64,000 nucleotides of DNA from CANDOC01 sp965261725 (GTDB lineage Bacteria > Pseudomonadota > Gammaproteobacteria > Pseudomonadales > Endozoicomonadaceae): assembly GCA_965261725.1 (NCBI GenBank), contig CBDHDU010000043.1, forward strand, positions 41,157 through 105,156, written 5' to 3'. The translations under genes and the position numbers were made by a program. This document shows, piece after piece, positions 44,336 through 53,207 of the stretch. A model generated the notes under the pieces. The model saw only the letters and a program-made list of their open reading frames with translations, was not told where the DNA came from and did no database searches. Each line of letters begins with the position of its first letter. Position 1 is the first letter of the stretch.

Positions 44336-45688
44336 ATGCGTGATTATCTGATCATCAAGCTGCCTGCTGATGTTGCCGGTTTGAATCCGGATTCGGAGGT
44401 GCTGTGTGCAGAATACAGTGATGATGGTTGTCGCCAGGATTCAGTTGTATTACAGCCCCTGAAAGAAATTTCACAGCGTTGGGATGAGAATGGTCTTGAA
44501 ACGCTGGCGGACAGAATTATTGTCCTGTTGCCGGGTACACTTGCAGCATCGATGGTAGTTGATGTCAACGAAGGTCAGCGCAAGCATCTGCGGCAGGCAT
44601 TACCGTTTCTGGTTGAGGAAAACCTGGCTTCGGATGTAGAAGACTTCCATCTGGCAAACCGGTCGCTGGGAGCTTCCAGAGTGGGAGTCAATATCCTCCC
44701 CCGTGCAACGATGAAGCATATGATGGAGGTGTTTGCCCAAACAGATATTGATCCGCTGCGAATTGTTGTTGAATCACAATTGATACATGCTTCTGCCCGT
44801 CGACTGCAGTTGGTACTGCTGGATGACTATGTGCTGGTTTCTCAGGGTAATGGCGGCGCTGTGGCACTCGATTATTCTGCATTATCGGCATGTCTGAAAA
44901 GCTATGTTGAAGGAGCCTCAGAAGTACCTGAACTGGGCGAGCTGGAAAATGTTGAGCCGAGTGCTGCAGCAGGTTATAGCTGTATTGAAGTATTGCACGC
45001 AATTGAAATGCCTGAGCAGGAGGCGCGGCTGGACTATGTCAGTACTGTCGTTAATGAGCTTGATATCCCTGTTGAGTACATTTCCCAGCCTGGCAACATC
45101 CTTGATCTTTTAGCACGACGGTATTTTAAAACCGGAAAACAACAGCTGGTTGATATGCAGTCCGGTGGCTATCAGTCAGGCCGCAGAATGTCTCAAAAGT
45201 GGCGCCGCTGGCGACCACTGGCATGGGTAGCCTGTGGTTGGCTGGTACTTGAAATGCTGCTGATGACAGGGAAAGGCGTCTATTTCCAGCAACTGATGGA
45301 TACTGTTTCTGAAAACACCCTTGACCTCTATCAGGAATACTTTCCGCAGGATCGTCAAATCAGTGATACCCGCGCTTTGCGGCAACGACTGATGAGTAAA
45401 CTGAAAGCTGCTGAGCAACAGGGGATCGGAGAAAATCAGGGCGAACCCTTTTTGCCATTTTTAATGACTATCTCTACCGTCACGCTTGATGATGAAAACG
45501 GGCTGTATGTTGAATCAATGGATTACAACAGAGAGTCCGGCATGATGGTTGTGCAGATGGAAGCCGATACGTTTGAAGTGCTCGATAATTATATTCAGGA
45601 GCTTAAGGTCGCAGGGCTGACGGCAAAAGTAGAAAATGCCAATCAGGGGCAGGATGCCGTTGAAGCAAGAATCAATATAGGCAGGTGA
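44336..45688 (+). CDS. gspL: Type II secretion protein GspL
   Basis: GspL recruits the ATPase GspE to the inner membrane. The 450-residue product has the cytoplasmic actin-like domain (about 1-270; ILLPGTLAASMVVDVNEGQRKHLRQALPFLVEENLASD), one membrane segment at about 292-312 (WRPLAWVACGWLVLEMLLM) and a periplasmic ferredoxin-like domain. It starts 9 bases after gspK with AAGGAG upstream. Confidence 0.92.
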   Translation: MRDYLIIKLPADVAGLNPDSEVLCAEYSDDGCRQDSVVLQPLKEISQRWDENGLETLADRIIVLLPGTLAASMVVDVNEGQRKHLRQALPFLVEENLASDVEDFHLANRSLGASRVGVNILPRATMKHMMEVFAQTDIDPLRIVVESQLIHASARRLQLVLLDDYVLVSQGNGGAVALDYSALSACLKSYVEGASEVPELGELENVEPSAAAGYSCIEVLHAIEMPEQEARLDYVSTVVNELDIPVEYISQPGNILDLLARRYFKTGKQQLVDMQSGGYQSGRRMSQKWRRWRPLAWVACGWLVLEMLLMTGKGVYFQQLMDTVSENTLDLYQEYFPQDRQISDTRALRQRLMSKLKAAEQQGIGENQGEPFLPFLMTISTVTLDDENGLYVESMDYNRESGMMVVQMEADTFEVLDNYIQELKVAGLTAKVENANQGQDAVEARINIGR

Positions 45689-46209
45689 TGGTAATGCAAG
45701 GACTTCTGGACCGACTACAGGAATCACCCTTAATCATCCGCTTGAATGAGCGGTATGATACCCTTTCTGATAATGACCGGCATGCTTTACAGATTATGCT
45801 GGCATTTGCCGTAGCGGTATTTGTTTATCTCTTCATTTGGCAGCCAGTGAGCCACTGGGCTCAGGATCAGTACCAGTCCTACAATCATGAGGTCGGCACC
45901 TATGGCTGGATTGTAGATAATGCTGATCGTTTTGAGGCATTGAGAATAAGGCAGGAGCAGGCCAGCAAGAAGCGCAAAGGCATTGCTTCGGTCACTTCAG
46001 GTACCGCCCGTCAGGCCGGACTAAATCTGGCACGGGTACAGCCGGATAAAGGTGGTGTGTCTGTCTGGATGGAAGAAGCACCTTATCAGGTTTTGCTGGG
46101 GTGGCTGGTCTCTTTGCATAATCAATACCAGATTGATATCAGTCAGATTCGTATTGATAGAGAAGATGAAGATGGTCTGGTGAAAGTCTATTTGCATCTT
46201 ACCTATTGA
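45688..46209 (+). CDS. gspM: Type II secretion protein GspM
   Basis: A 173-residue GspM, the partner of GspL. It has a short cytoplasmic N-terminus, one membrane segment (about 36-55, IMLAFAVAVFVYLFIWQPV) and a periplasmic ferredoxin-like fold. The start could be ATG 45688 (overlapping the gspL stop by one base) or ATG 45694, which has AGG at better spacing. No gspN follows; the operon ends here and tRNA genes begin. Confidence 0.9.
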   Translation: MVMQGLLDRLQESPLIIRLNERYDTLSDNDRHALQIMLAFAVAVFVYLFIWQPVSHWAQDQYQSYNHEVGTYGWIVDNADRFEALRIRQEQASKKRKGIASVTSGTARQAGLNLARVQPDKGGVSVWMEEAPYQVLLGWLVSLHNQYQIDISQIRIDREDEDGLVKVYLHLTY

Positions 46210-46254
46210 CTCCCTCCGGTTAATCAGTAAAATGCGCCGCGTTTCAGAGCTTTT

Positions 46255-46330
46255 GGGTGATTAGCTCAGCTGGGAGAGCATCTGCCTTACAAGCAGAGGG
46301 TCGGCGGTTCGATCCCGTCATCACCCACCA
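46255..46330 (+). tRNA. tRNA-Val (anticodon TAC)
   Basis: A complete 76-base cloverleaf with encoded CCA: acceptor gggtgat/atcaccc, D arm gctcagctgggagagc, anticodon loop cttacaa (anticodon TAC), T arm ggcggttcgatcccgtc. Confidence 0.95.
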
Positions 46331-46420
46331 TATTTTCTTGTTTTGAGTCTGACAGGCATTCAGGGCAAGCAGCAATAATGCGCTTTATTAAAGGGCATTA
46401 TTTGCAAAACGATTTGATGC

Positions 46421-46497
46421 GGACCGGTAGTTCAGTTGGTTAGAATGCCGGCCTGTCACGCCGGAGGTCGCGGGTTCGAGTCCCGTCCGGTCCGCCA
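46421..46497 (+). tRNA. tRNA-Asp (anticodon GTC)
   Basis: A complete 77-base cloverleaf with encoded CCA: acceptor ggaccgg/ccggtcc, anticodon loop ctgtcac (anticodon GTC), T arm gcgggttcgagtcccgt. Together with tRNA-Val it probably forms one transcript; a terminator follows. Confidence 0.95.
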
Positions 46498-46504
46498 TGA
46501 AATG

Positions 46505-46535
46505 AAAAACCTGCACATATGTGCAGGTTTTTTTT
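46505..46535 (+). terminator. Terminator after tRNA-Asp
   Basis: The perfect stem aaaacctgcac / gtgcaggtttt with a 4-base loop runs into eight T residues. Confidence 0.92.
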
Positions 46536-46648
46536 GCCTGAAATTTTCAAATTTTGTTTCGGAGTTTCATTGGCGAATATAATAAGCTGGAAAGCCTGCC
46601 TGCCAATGCATAGAGTAATACTGTCGAATAAAATCAAGTGGCAGGATT

Positions 46649-48088
46649 GTGCAAACATTTTATTGGTATGACTTCGAGACTTCAGGTGCAGATCCGGCAC
46701 GGGATCGACCGTTACAATTTGCCGGCATCAGAACGGATGCTGATTTTAACGAGATAGGCTCTGAAGATGTCTGGTACTGTCAACCTGCTCAGGATATGTT
46801 ACCGCATCCTGAAGCCTGTCTGATTACAGGTATTTTGCCTCAGGAGGCTGCTTCTAAGGGAATGCCGGAAAGAGATTTTGCTCATGCAATCCATGATGCT
46901 TTTTCTCAGTCTGAAACCTGTGTGGCAGGTTATAACAGTATTCGCTTTGATGATGAGGTCACGCGTTACTGTTTCTACCGCAACTTTCTTGATCCTTACG
47001 CCAGAGAATGGAAAAGCGGCAACAGTCGCTGGGATCTGATTGATGTGGTCAGAGCAACGGCGGCATTCAGGCCGGACGGTATTACCTGGCCTCAACGTGA
47101 AGGGCGACCCAGTTTCAGGCTGGAAGAATTATCTGTAGCGAATGGTATTACCCATGCTCAGGCGCATGATGCCTTATCTGATGTGCGGGCAACGATTGGG
47201 CTGGCGCGTTTAATAAAAGAGAAACAACCAAAACTTTTTGATTATCTCTTATCACTGAGAAATAAGCGTACAGTGTTGGCTAAAGTGGCGCCGGAGCTCA
47301 GGAAGCCAGTACTCCATGTGTCCGGTATGTATGGTGCAGACAAAAATAATCTGGCGGTGGTTTTGCCTTTAGCGATGCATCCGGATAATTCTAATGGGGT
47401 GTTGGTATATGATCTGACAGTTGACCCAGATGCTTTGATCAGTTTATCGGTTGAGGAAGTCAGGCAGCGAATTTTTACTGCTACAGCCGATTTGCCTGAA
47501 GGTGTTGAGCGTATTCCGCTAAAAACAGTGCATATTAATAAATGCCCGGTAGTAGCTCCGTTGAGTGTGCTGAGTGAAGAAGATCAAAAACGTCTGAATA
47601 TTGATTACTCCCGATGCCAAAAGCATTTTGATCTGCTGTTAAATGCCGACAATATTGCAGCTAAAGTTCAGGCTGTTTTTTCAGCAAGCTTTGAGGGGCA
47701 GGAAAAGTGTGATACGGATCTGCGACTTTATGACGGTTTCTTTTCAGACAGGGATCGTCGTTTTATTCGTCGCATTAGTCGAACAGATAAAAACGGCTTG
47801 GCATTGCTTCCCCCGGATTATGATGATGAACGCATCGCTGATTTGCTGTTTCGTTACCGGGCCCGCAATTATCCTGATACGCTCACTGACAAAGAATCAG
47901 CATTATGGCGGACTCATTGTCGATCAAGATTTGAGGGTGAAGGTGGTTATCTGTCGATAGAACAGTTTAACAGGCGGGTTGCAGAGCTGAAAAGTGATAT
48001 GGCAGAGGCAAATTCAACTGATAAGGTGCAGCTACTGGATGCTCTACAGCTTTATGTCGATACTCAGTATCAGTCATTTTTGTTATAG
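46649..48088 (+). CDS. sbcB: Exodeoxyribonuclease I
   Basis: ExoI degrades single-stranded DNA 3' to 5' in recombination and repair. The 479-residue product has the DEDD exonuclease domain: Asp8 and Glu10 in FYWYDFETSGADPARDRPLQFAGIRTD, GYNSIRFDDEVTRYCFYRNF, and AHDALSDVRATIGLA. SH3-like and helical domains follow. It starts with GTG at 46649, with AGG only a few bases upstream. Convergent with the receiver-like gene; a hairpin lies between. Confidence 0.95.
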   Translation: MQTFYWYDFETSGADPARDRPLQFAGIRTDADFNEIGSEDVWYCQPAQDMLPHPEACLITGILPQEAASKGMPERDFAHAIHDAFSQSETCVAGYNSIRFDDEVTRYCFYRNFLDPYAREWKSGNSRWDLIDVVRATAAFRPDGITWPQREGRPSFRLEELSVANGITHAQAHDALSDVRATIGLARLIKEKQPKLFDYLLSLRNKRTVLAKVAPELRKPVLHVSGMYGADKNNLAVVLPLAMHPDNSNGVLVYDLTVDPDALISLSVEEVRQRIFTATADLPEGVERIPLKTVHINKCPVVAPLSVLSEEDQKRLNIDYSRCQKHFDLLLNADNIAAKVQAVFSASFEGQEKCDTDLRLYDGFFSDRDRRFIRRISRTDKNGLALLPPDYDDERIADLLFRYRARNYPDTLTDKESALWRTHCRSRFEGEGGYLSIEQFNRRVAELKSDMAEANSTDKVQLLDALQLYVDTQYQSFLL

Positions 48089-48110
48089 CAGGTTCGTCTG
48101 CCAATCAGGG

Positions 48111-48135
48111 CTGATCCGGTTTATGACCGGATCAG
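48111..48135. terminator. Hairpin between sbcB and receiver-like gene
   Basis: A perfect 10-bp inverted repeat (ctgatccggt ... accggatcag) with a 5-base loop, overlapping the stop of the minus-strand gene. Confidence 0.6.
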
Positions 48136-48501
48136 TTGGCGAAAATGTTCTTTCAGGCGGCCAGCAATAACGGGTTTTTCGATGTAATCAATAGCACCGG
48201 CCTTGATGGCAGTGACGGCTCCGTTAAGGTCGCTCGGATCACCCAGCACAATGATCGGAAGCTCTTTGTTAATGGCTTTGATATCGAGCAGGGATGAAGA
48301 GCTTTTCTCTACGCTGTCAGCACTTGACGATGCGATCAGAACAGAGGGCGTTTCACCATTAAGCGCTTCAATCAGTGTCTGCGTAGAATCAAAAGACTGC
48401 ATGCCGAGTTGCTGGTTTTCACAGATCTCGGAAATAGTGCCCGTTGTAGCAGCATCCTGTTTCAGAAGAAAAACCGTTGCTTTTGGTTTAGAGGTTTTCA
48501 C
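48121..48501 (-). CDS. Receiver-like domain protein lacking the phospho-acceptor Asp
   Basis: A 126-residue stand-alone domain with the response-regulator receiver fold. It has an ATVFLLKQDAAT opening where the acidic pair would be, the alpha4-beta5 stretch LNGAVTAIKAGAIDYIEKPV with the conserved Lys-Pro, and an ending like CheY. The position that normally holds the phosphorylated Asp reads VLIASSSADS, so no acceptor Asp is in place; the acidic pair is reduced to KQD. It probably cannot be phosphorylated in the usual way. The FixJ-type regulator gene lies 405 bases upstream on the same strand. Confidence 0.75.
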   Translation of the reverse strand: MKTSKPKATVFLLKQDAATTGTISEICENQQLGMQSFDSTQTLIEALNGETPSVLIASSSADSVEKSSSSLLDIKAINKELPIIVLGDPSDLNGAVTAIKAGAIDYIEKPVIAGRLKEHFRQLIRS

Positions 48502-48833
48502 GGCTTTTTAGTCATCCTTCTTCGTCTGCGATAAAAATTGTAACCTGCAAATTCAGTTAGCTGCTTTTGATAAGCCTGAATCAGTAGTGTGGATTGAGTC
48601 TAAGAAGAAAACCCAAAACCCGGTATGCAGAGATTTACGAGTGGGTATGTGGGGACTACCTAAGATGAAAGTGCTTGTTTATTTTTAAATAAGTGGTTCT
48701 TTTGCCTGTACTAACACAGTCTAGTTATTTTTTGTAGTGCAAGCGTCTTGTGGGTGTTTTTTTATATGAATTGTATGAGTAAGTAACTCTTTGCTGCTTA
48801 CACACACGTTTAGCGCATATTAAGTGCAGAATG

Positions 48834-48866
48834 ACAGCGGAACTGTAAAGTAAACAGCTCCGCTGT
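48834..48866. terminator. Terminator-like hairpin downstream of the FixJ-type gene
   Basis: Two 13-base arms (acagcggaactgt and acagctccgctgt) pair with one mismatch around a 7-base loop, 40 bases beyond the fixJ-like stop on the minus strand. The rest of the 405-base gap (48502-48906) shows no gene. Confidence 0.6.
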
Positions 48867-48906
48867 GCTTAGGGCTTATCTGTCTGTTTGTTTACGAACT
48901 TACCGT

Positions 48907-49563
48907 TTATTTGCGATTAAAAAACTCTTCGCCCAGATGTTCTTTAACTTGCATAACCTGACGAACCAGATGAGCCAGAGATTTGGTTCCCATTTTTTCC
49001 ATTACGCGGGAGCGATGGATTTCAACGGTACGCTGGCTCAGGTTGATGTCGGCAGCAATAACCTTGTTGGCTTTACCCTGTACAACATGTTGCAGTACTT
49101 CGCGTTCACGGTCGGTCAGGGTGGATAGGCGGCGCAGAATTTCCTTGTGTTCAAGTAATTCTGCACGTTGTTTGGCATCCAGTTTCAGAGCATCGTTGAT
49201 CAGATCCAGCAGCTCCTGATCACGGAACGGTTTCTGAATGAAGTTCATGGCGCCGTCTTTGATTGCCTGAACTGCCATGGGCACATCACCGTGACCGGTG
49301 ATGAAGATGATTGGCAGAATGCAATGAATCTCATTCAGCTTGCCCTGCAGTTCGAGCCCGCTCATGCCCGGCATTCGAATGTCCAGTACGATGCAGCCTG
49401 GGCGGTTCTCGTCGTATACATCGAGGAAGTCTGTCGGAGAGTTGAAAACCTCTGCTTTCTGGCCGACAGACTTCATTAGCATCTTGAGAGAATCGCGTAC
49501 GGCCTCATCATCATCGATGATAAAAACAGTCGGATCTTGTTGTTGCTGCTGTTGCATAATCAC
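48907..49563 (-). CDS. FixJ/TtrR-family response regulator
   Basis: A 218-residue two-domain regulator. The receiver (about 12-125) has the acidic pair IIDDDEAVRDS, acceptor Asp in IVLDIRMPGMSG (about 62) and the Lys of IQKPF. The LuxR-type helix-turn-helix (about 150-210) reads LTDREREVLQHVVQGKANKVIAADINLSQRTVEIHRSRVMEKM. The N-terminus is a run of six Gln. No histidine kinase gene is adjacent, so it is an orphan here. A well-spaced AGGAG precedes the ATG (aaggagtgatt on the minus strand). Confidence 0.92.
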   Translation of the reverse strand: MIMQQQQQQDPTVFIIDDDEAVRDSLKMLMKSVGQKAEVFNSPTDFLDVYDENRPGCIVLDIRMPGMSGLELQGKLNEIHCILPIIFITGHGDVPMAVQAIKDGAMNFIQKPFRDQELLDLINDALKLDAKQRAELLEHKEILRRLSTLTDREREVLQHVVQGKANKVIAADINLSQRTVEIHRSRVMEKMGTKSLAHLVRQVMQVKEHLGEEFFNRK

Positions 49564-50411
49564 TCCTTAAAGCAAAGACCGTAGGTGTGAGTACCTGGGA
49601 TCCGGGTCTGAGGTCTTGCTCAATACTAAACCATTGTCCAATCTCAAAACGGTGTCGCATTTAAAGCGGTCGTATGATTTTCAAACAATGACAATTTAAA
49701 GGTTAAACAAGCTTCAGGATCGCAAGATGGAAGGATAGCCGCTTAGAGTTATCCAAGTTTAGCAAAGAGTCTTGACTTGTCAGCCAGTCTCTTGCACGCA
49801 ATGCTGAGTGCTGTAATCGAAGTTTGTTTTGGTTCTTTATTTCCGGATGTGTGCATGCAATAAGCTGCATGTGCTTCTCGCAAATGCGCATGCATCGAAG
49901 CGATCGCAGTGCTTCGAAGAAGGGACCGGAAGTGTATACCCAAAATAATGGTGCATTAGTACTACTTTATGCGGGGGTTGTGTATAGTGGAATGCCGCCA
50001 AAGCACCGTTACAGAAGGACTGAGCGAGGGTTTGAGTATCAAAAGCTAGGGATGGTTTGCTAATAATAAGAATTAATCGAAGGCTGGGGTGTGGTGTTTG
50101 CTAGGACGTTATCAAATGCAGGTACTTTCAGACTTTATACTTTTTGTGAGTGATGGCCTTGTTAAATAATAGTTATACATCAATAAGTTACTTGATAATA
50201 AAAGCGGCCTTGGCTAATCTGAATCAGATTCTTTCTGCTGTATCTTGCCAAATAGAGTACTAATAATCAGGGAACCGGGGTAGGCCTGCGTGGATCGAGA
50301 CATTCTGGTTAATGTCGGAGCTTTTCTGACATCTGCTGTAACAGGCTATGCACTCATGCTGCGAGCTTTAAGGCTCCAACTCCTGGGGAACAGCGTCAAA
50401 AGGACTGAGAT
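49564..50411. other. Long intergenic region between the FixJ-type gene and ihfB
   Basis: About 850 bases without a convincing gene. It contains small inverted repeats (cgaagc ... gcttcg at about 49896-49918), a run of GCATGC-like repeats near 49852-49897, and an AT-rich part around 50160-50210. The promoters of both flanking genes must be here. A 79-codon plus-strand frame at 49824 has no ribosome site and ordinary random composition. Confidence 0.6.
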
Positions 50412-50696
50412 ATGACCAGATCAGAGCTTATTGAACAAATAGCCAGATTGCAGCCACAGTTGCCTCAAAAAGATGTCGAGCTTGCTGTTAAGGGCATCAT
50501 TGAATACCTCGTGCAGTCGCTTGCAAGCGGAAATCGTATAGAAGTCAGAGGCTTTGGTAGCTTTTCCCTTCATTATCGTGCGCCCAGAGTGGGCAGGAAC
50601 CCCCGTACAGGAACTGCTGTCGAACTTGATGCAAGGCACGTACCTCACTTCAAGCCAGGTAAAGAACTGAGAGACCGGGTAAACAGCAAGGTTTGA
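50412..50696 (+). CDS. ihfB: Integration host factor beta subunit
   Basis: IHF-beta pairs with IHF-alpha to bend DNA sharply in replication, recombination and transcription. The 94-residue product has the HU/IHF fold, the GFGSFSLHYR motif, and the arm VGRNPRTGTAVEL with the DNA-intercalating proline. An AAAAGGACTGAG ribosome site precedes ATG 50412. rpsA, usually just upstream in gammaproteobacteria, is absent here, but the downstream order lapA-lapB-pyrF is kept. Confidence 0.95.
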   Translation: MTRSELIEQIARLQPQLPQKDVELAVKGIIEYLVQSLASGNRIEVRGFGSFSLHYRAPRVGRNPRTGTAVELDARHVPHFKPGKELRDRVNSKV

Positions 50697-50803
50697 CCTG
50701 TATGCTGTTAATCACCTGCCGGACTGTTATAGGCTTGTCACATTCTTTAACTTAGTCTGAATGGTTATAGTGACCTGCCGTTTTGTCAATGGAGAGCCTG
50801 CGC

Positions 50804-51121
50804 GTGGAAAAAGTCTTTAGAGCCGCTACTTGCTTGCTGTACCTGATTATTGTAGTGGTTCTGCTGTTATTACTGGTGAACTTTGTCGAAGATAACAGTC
50901 AGTCTGCTCAGCTGGTGTTTCTGGGAACTGAGCTGCCAGTCCTGCAGATTTCTACGTTGGTCATTGGCAGCTTTATTGTCGGAGCCTGTGCCGGTTTGCT
51001 GAGTGCTTCACTGGTACTGATTCGTCATCGCCTCGATAAGGCCAGCCTGCGGCGTAAGCTGAAGCGACGTGAGAACGAGATTCGTCGTCTCCGGCAGCAA
51101 AATCTCAAAGGACTGTCCTGA
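50804..51121 (+). CDS. lapA: Lipopolysaccharide assembly protein A
   Basis: A 105-residue inner-membrane protein with two membrane segments and a basic, coiled C-terminus (RRKLKRRENEIRRLRQQN). LapA works with LapB in LPS assembly and control of LpxC turnover. I prefer the GTG at 50804, which has GGAG at a good distance; the ATG at 50789 adds five residues but lacks a ribosome site. lapB starts two bases after the stop. Confidence 0.9.
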   Translation: MEKVFRAATCLLYLIIVVVLLLLLVNFVEDNSQSAQLVFLGTELPVLQISTLVIGSFIVGACAGLLSASLVLIRHRLDKASLRRKLKRRENEIRRLRQQNLKGLS

Positions 51122-51123
51122 TA

Positions 51124-52287
51124 ATGACTGAGTCAGCTCTGCTGCTACTGATTCTGTGTGCCATGCTGGCAGGCTACCTGTTGGGGCGGAGAGACAATCG
51201 CCGTGATTCAGGCAGGCAGGAAACGTTAGGGCGTGATTATTTTACCGGGCTCAACTACCTGTTGAATGAGCAGACGGATGAAGCCATAGAGTCATTTATC
51301 AAGGCACTGGATATCAATGCAGATGCATTTGATACCCATATGGCACTGGGGCGTTTGTTTTGTAAACGCGGTGAGATAGAGAAATCGATTCGCATCTATC
51401 AGGATCTACTGGCTCGTCCGAGCCTACAGACCGAGCAATCGATCCAGGTTCAGCTGGAACTGGCGCGTTCTTATCAGTCAGCAGGTCTGCTGGATCGTTC
51501 TGAAGCGCTGCTCACTGAACTTAGCCGGTCTGAAGGAATTGCCAGAACCGGCGCTCTTGAGCAGCTGCTGGATATCTACCAGTTTGAAAAAGAGTGGGAT
51601 AATGCGCTGAAGGCAGCAGAGTCGTTACGCAAGCTCAAGGGAGAAGGGCAATACGATAGTATGATTGCCCATTTCTACTGTGAGCTGGCTGAACAGGCAA
51701 TCAATGCCAATGATTATGCCAAAGCCCGTCGTATGCTCCGCCAGGCTGCAGGCAAGGACAAGCAGGGTGTCCGGGCCAGTATGGTGATGGGGCAGCTGGA
51801 ATTTAATCAGCGTAACTATAAAGCGGCTATCAATTCATTGCAGCGTGTACTGCAGCAAAATCCGGATTTTGTTCCAGCGACGATTAATTTGCTCTCTCGT
51901 GCTTATCAGGAAACGGGTGATGTAAGAAGCTTTGATGCTTATCTTTCCCGTTGTTTGACGGCGGTATCCTCTCCTGTTGTTGTGCGGGCAATGGTTATGC
52001 TGATGCTTAGGCGGGAAGGAAAAGAAGCAGCTCACAACTTTCTGGTACGTCACTTACAACAACGCCCGTCACTGGAATTGCTAAAACTGTTATCGGGCTT
52101 GATGCCTGAACATAACAAGCATACAGCGCTCAAAGACTGTGCTGATTTCTCGCTATTACAAGAGATTATCGAACGATTGGCGGGGCAGGGGGCATCATAC
52201 CATTGCCATGAATGTGGTTTTAAAACGCATATGCTGTTTTGGGACTGTCCCAGCTGTAAGTCCTGGGGCTCTATTAAACCGGATTAA
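51124..52287 (+). CDS. lapB: Lipopolysaccharide assembly protein B
   Basis: LapB (YciM) is an N-terminally anchored TPR protein that couples LPS transport to FtsH-mediated LpxC degradation. The 387-residue product has one membrane segment (about 4-20), six or more TPR units (for example AIESFIKALDINADAFDTHMALGRLFCKRGEIEKSIRIYQDLL), and the C-terminal rubredoxin-like metal site CHECGFKTHMLFWDCPSCKSWG. It lies between lapA and pyrF, the conserved order. Confidence 0.94.
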   Translation: MTESALLLLILCAMLAGYLLGRRDNRRDSGRQETLGRDYFTGLNYLLNEQTDEAIESFIKALDINADAFDTHMALGRLFCKRGEIEKSIRIYQDLLARPSLQTEQSIQVQLELARSYQSAGLLDRSEALLTELSRSEGIARTGALEQLLDIYQFEKEWDNALKAAESLRKLKGEGQYDSMIAHFYCELAEQAINANDYAKARRMLRQAAGKDKQGVRASMVMGQLEFNQRNYKAAINSLQRVLQQNPDFVPATINLLSRAYQETGDVRSFDAYLSRCLTAVSSPVVVRAMVMLMLRREGKEAAHNFLVRHLQQRPSLELLKLLSGLMPEHNKHTALKDCADFSLLQEIIERLAGQGASYHCHECGFKTHMLFWDCPSCKSWGSIKPD

Positions 52288-52351
52288 CACTCGAAACAAT
52301 CTTTTTGGTTATCCCAAGCGGGTAGAATAATAAATAACATACCCTGAAAGC

Positions 52352-52380
52352 GTGGTTACCGGCAGGCATTCAGATATAAT
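52352..52380 (+). promoter_or_regulatory. Likely pyrF promoter
   Basis: A perfect TATAAT (52375-52380) lies 39 bases before the pyrF start; a weak -35 candidate (gtggtt) is 17 bases upstream. Confidence 0.5.
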
Positions 52381-52418
52381 TTGCGGCACTTCAATCCCTT
52401 TAAATTATGGAGAGATCT

Positions 52419-53132
52419 GTGAGCCACTCTCAGGTATCAGGCAGCCCGTTGATTATTGCGCTGGACTTTCCGGATAGTGCCAGTGCTTTGGATATGGCGC
52501 GACGACTCGATCCGTCCCTCTGTCGGGTTAAGGTGGGAAAAGAACTTTTTACCGCAGCGGGTCCGGCAATTCTTGAAGAATTACACCGGTTAGGGTTTGA
52601 GGTTTTTCTTGATCTGAAATTCCATGATATTCCGGCAACAACGGCAGCGGCTGTTGCTCAGGCGGCAGCTAAAGGTGTCTGGATGGTGAACGTGCATGCT
52701 GGCGGCGGTCGTCGTATGATGGAGGCGTGCCGTGAACGTCTGGAGCAGGCATCGCATAAGCCATTACTGATAGGTGTGACCCTGCTGACCAGTATGGAAG
52801 CCGGAGACCTTCAGGAGCTGGGTTTTCAGGGTACACCTGAAGCGTATGTGCAGCGACTGGCAAAGCTAGCCTGCGATAGCGGTTTGGACGGTGTTGTGTG
52901 TTCGGCGCGGGAGTCAGCCATGCTCAAGCAGGCATGTGGTACCGACTTTAAACTGGTTACGCCGGGTATTCGTCCGGAATGGGCGGCTGCCAACGATCAG
53001 CGCAGAATTGTAACCCCCAAAGCTGCACTGACGGACGGGGCAGACTATCTTGTTATCGGGCGTCCGGTTACCCGCGCGGAAGAGCCGGTTGCGGCACTGG
53101 AAAAAATACTGGCAGAAATCCGGGAGGGTTGA
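52419..53132 (+). CDS. pyrF: Orotidine-5'-phosphate decarboxylase
   Basis: PyrF converts OMP to UMP, the last step of de novo pyrimidine synthesis. The 237-residue product has the catalytic motif DLKFHDIPATTAAA (Asp-Lys-Asp site) and the phosphate loop VTPGIRPEWAAANDQRRI and YLVIGRPVTRA. The GTG at 52419 has GGAGA five bases upstream; the ATG at 52407 that contains this site would add four residues. Confidence 0.95.
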   Translation: MSHSQVSGSPLIIALDFPDSASALDMARRLDPSLCRVKVGKELFTAAGPAILEELHRLGFEVFLDLKFHDIPATTAAAVAQAAAKGVWMVNVHAGGGRRMMEACRERLEQASHKPLLIGVTLLTSMEAGDLQELGFQGTPEAYVQRLAKLACDSGLDGVVCSARESAMLKQACGTDFKLVTPGIRPEWAAANDQRRIVTPKAALTDGADYLVIGRPVTRAEEPVAALEKILAEIREG

Positions 53133-53207
53133 GTCGGTAAGTATTCCGTTTTTTTAGCCATGAGTTGTGGTTAACGGTTAACCTTGGTGAAAGCAAGAGG
53201 CGACCTT

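Noticed and set aside
49824..50063. 79-codon frame in the region upstream of ihfB
   Set aside because: No ribosome site, no recognisable domain, and composition typical of non-coding sequence.
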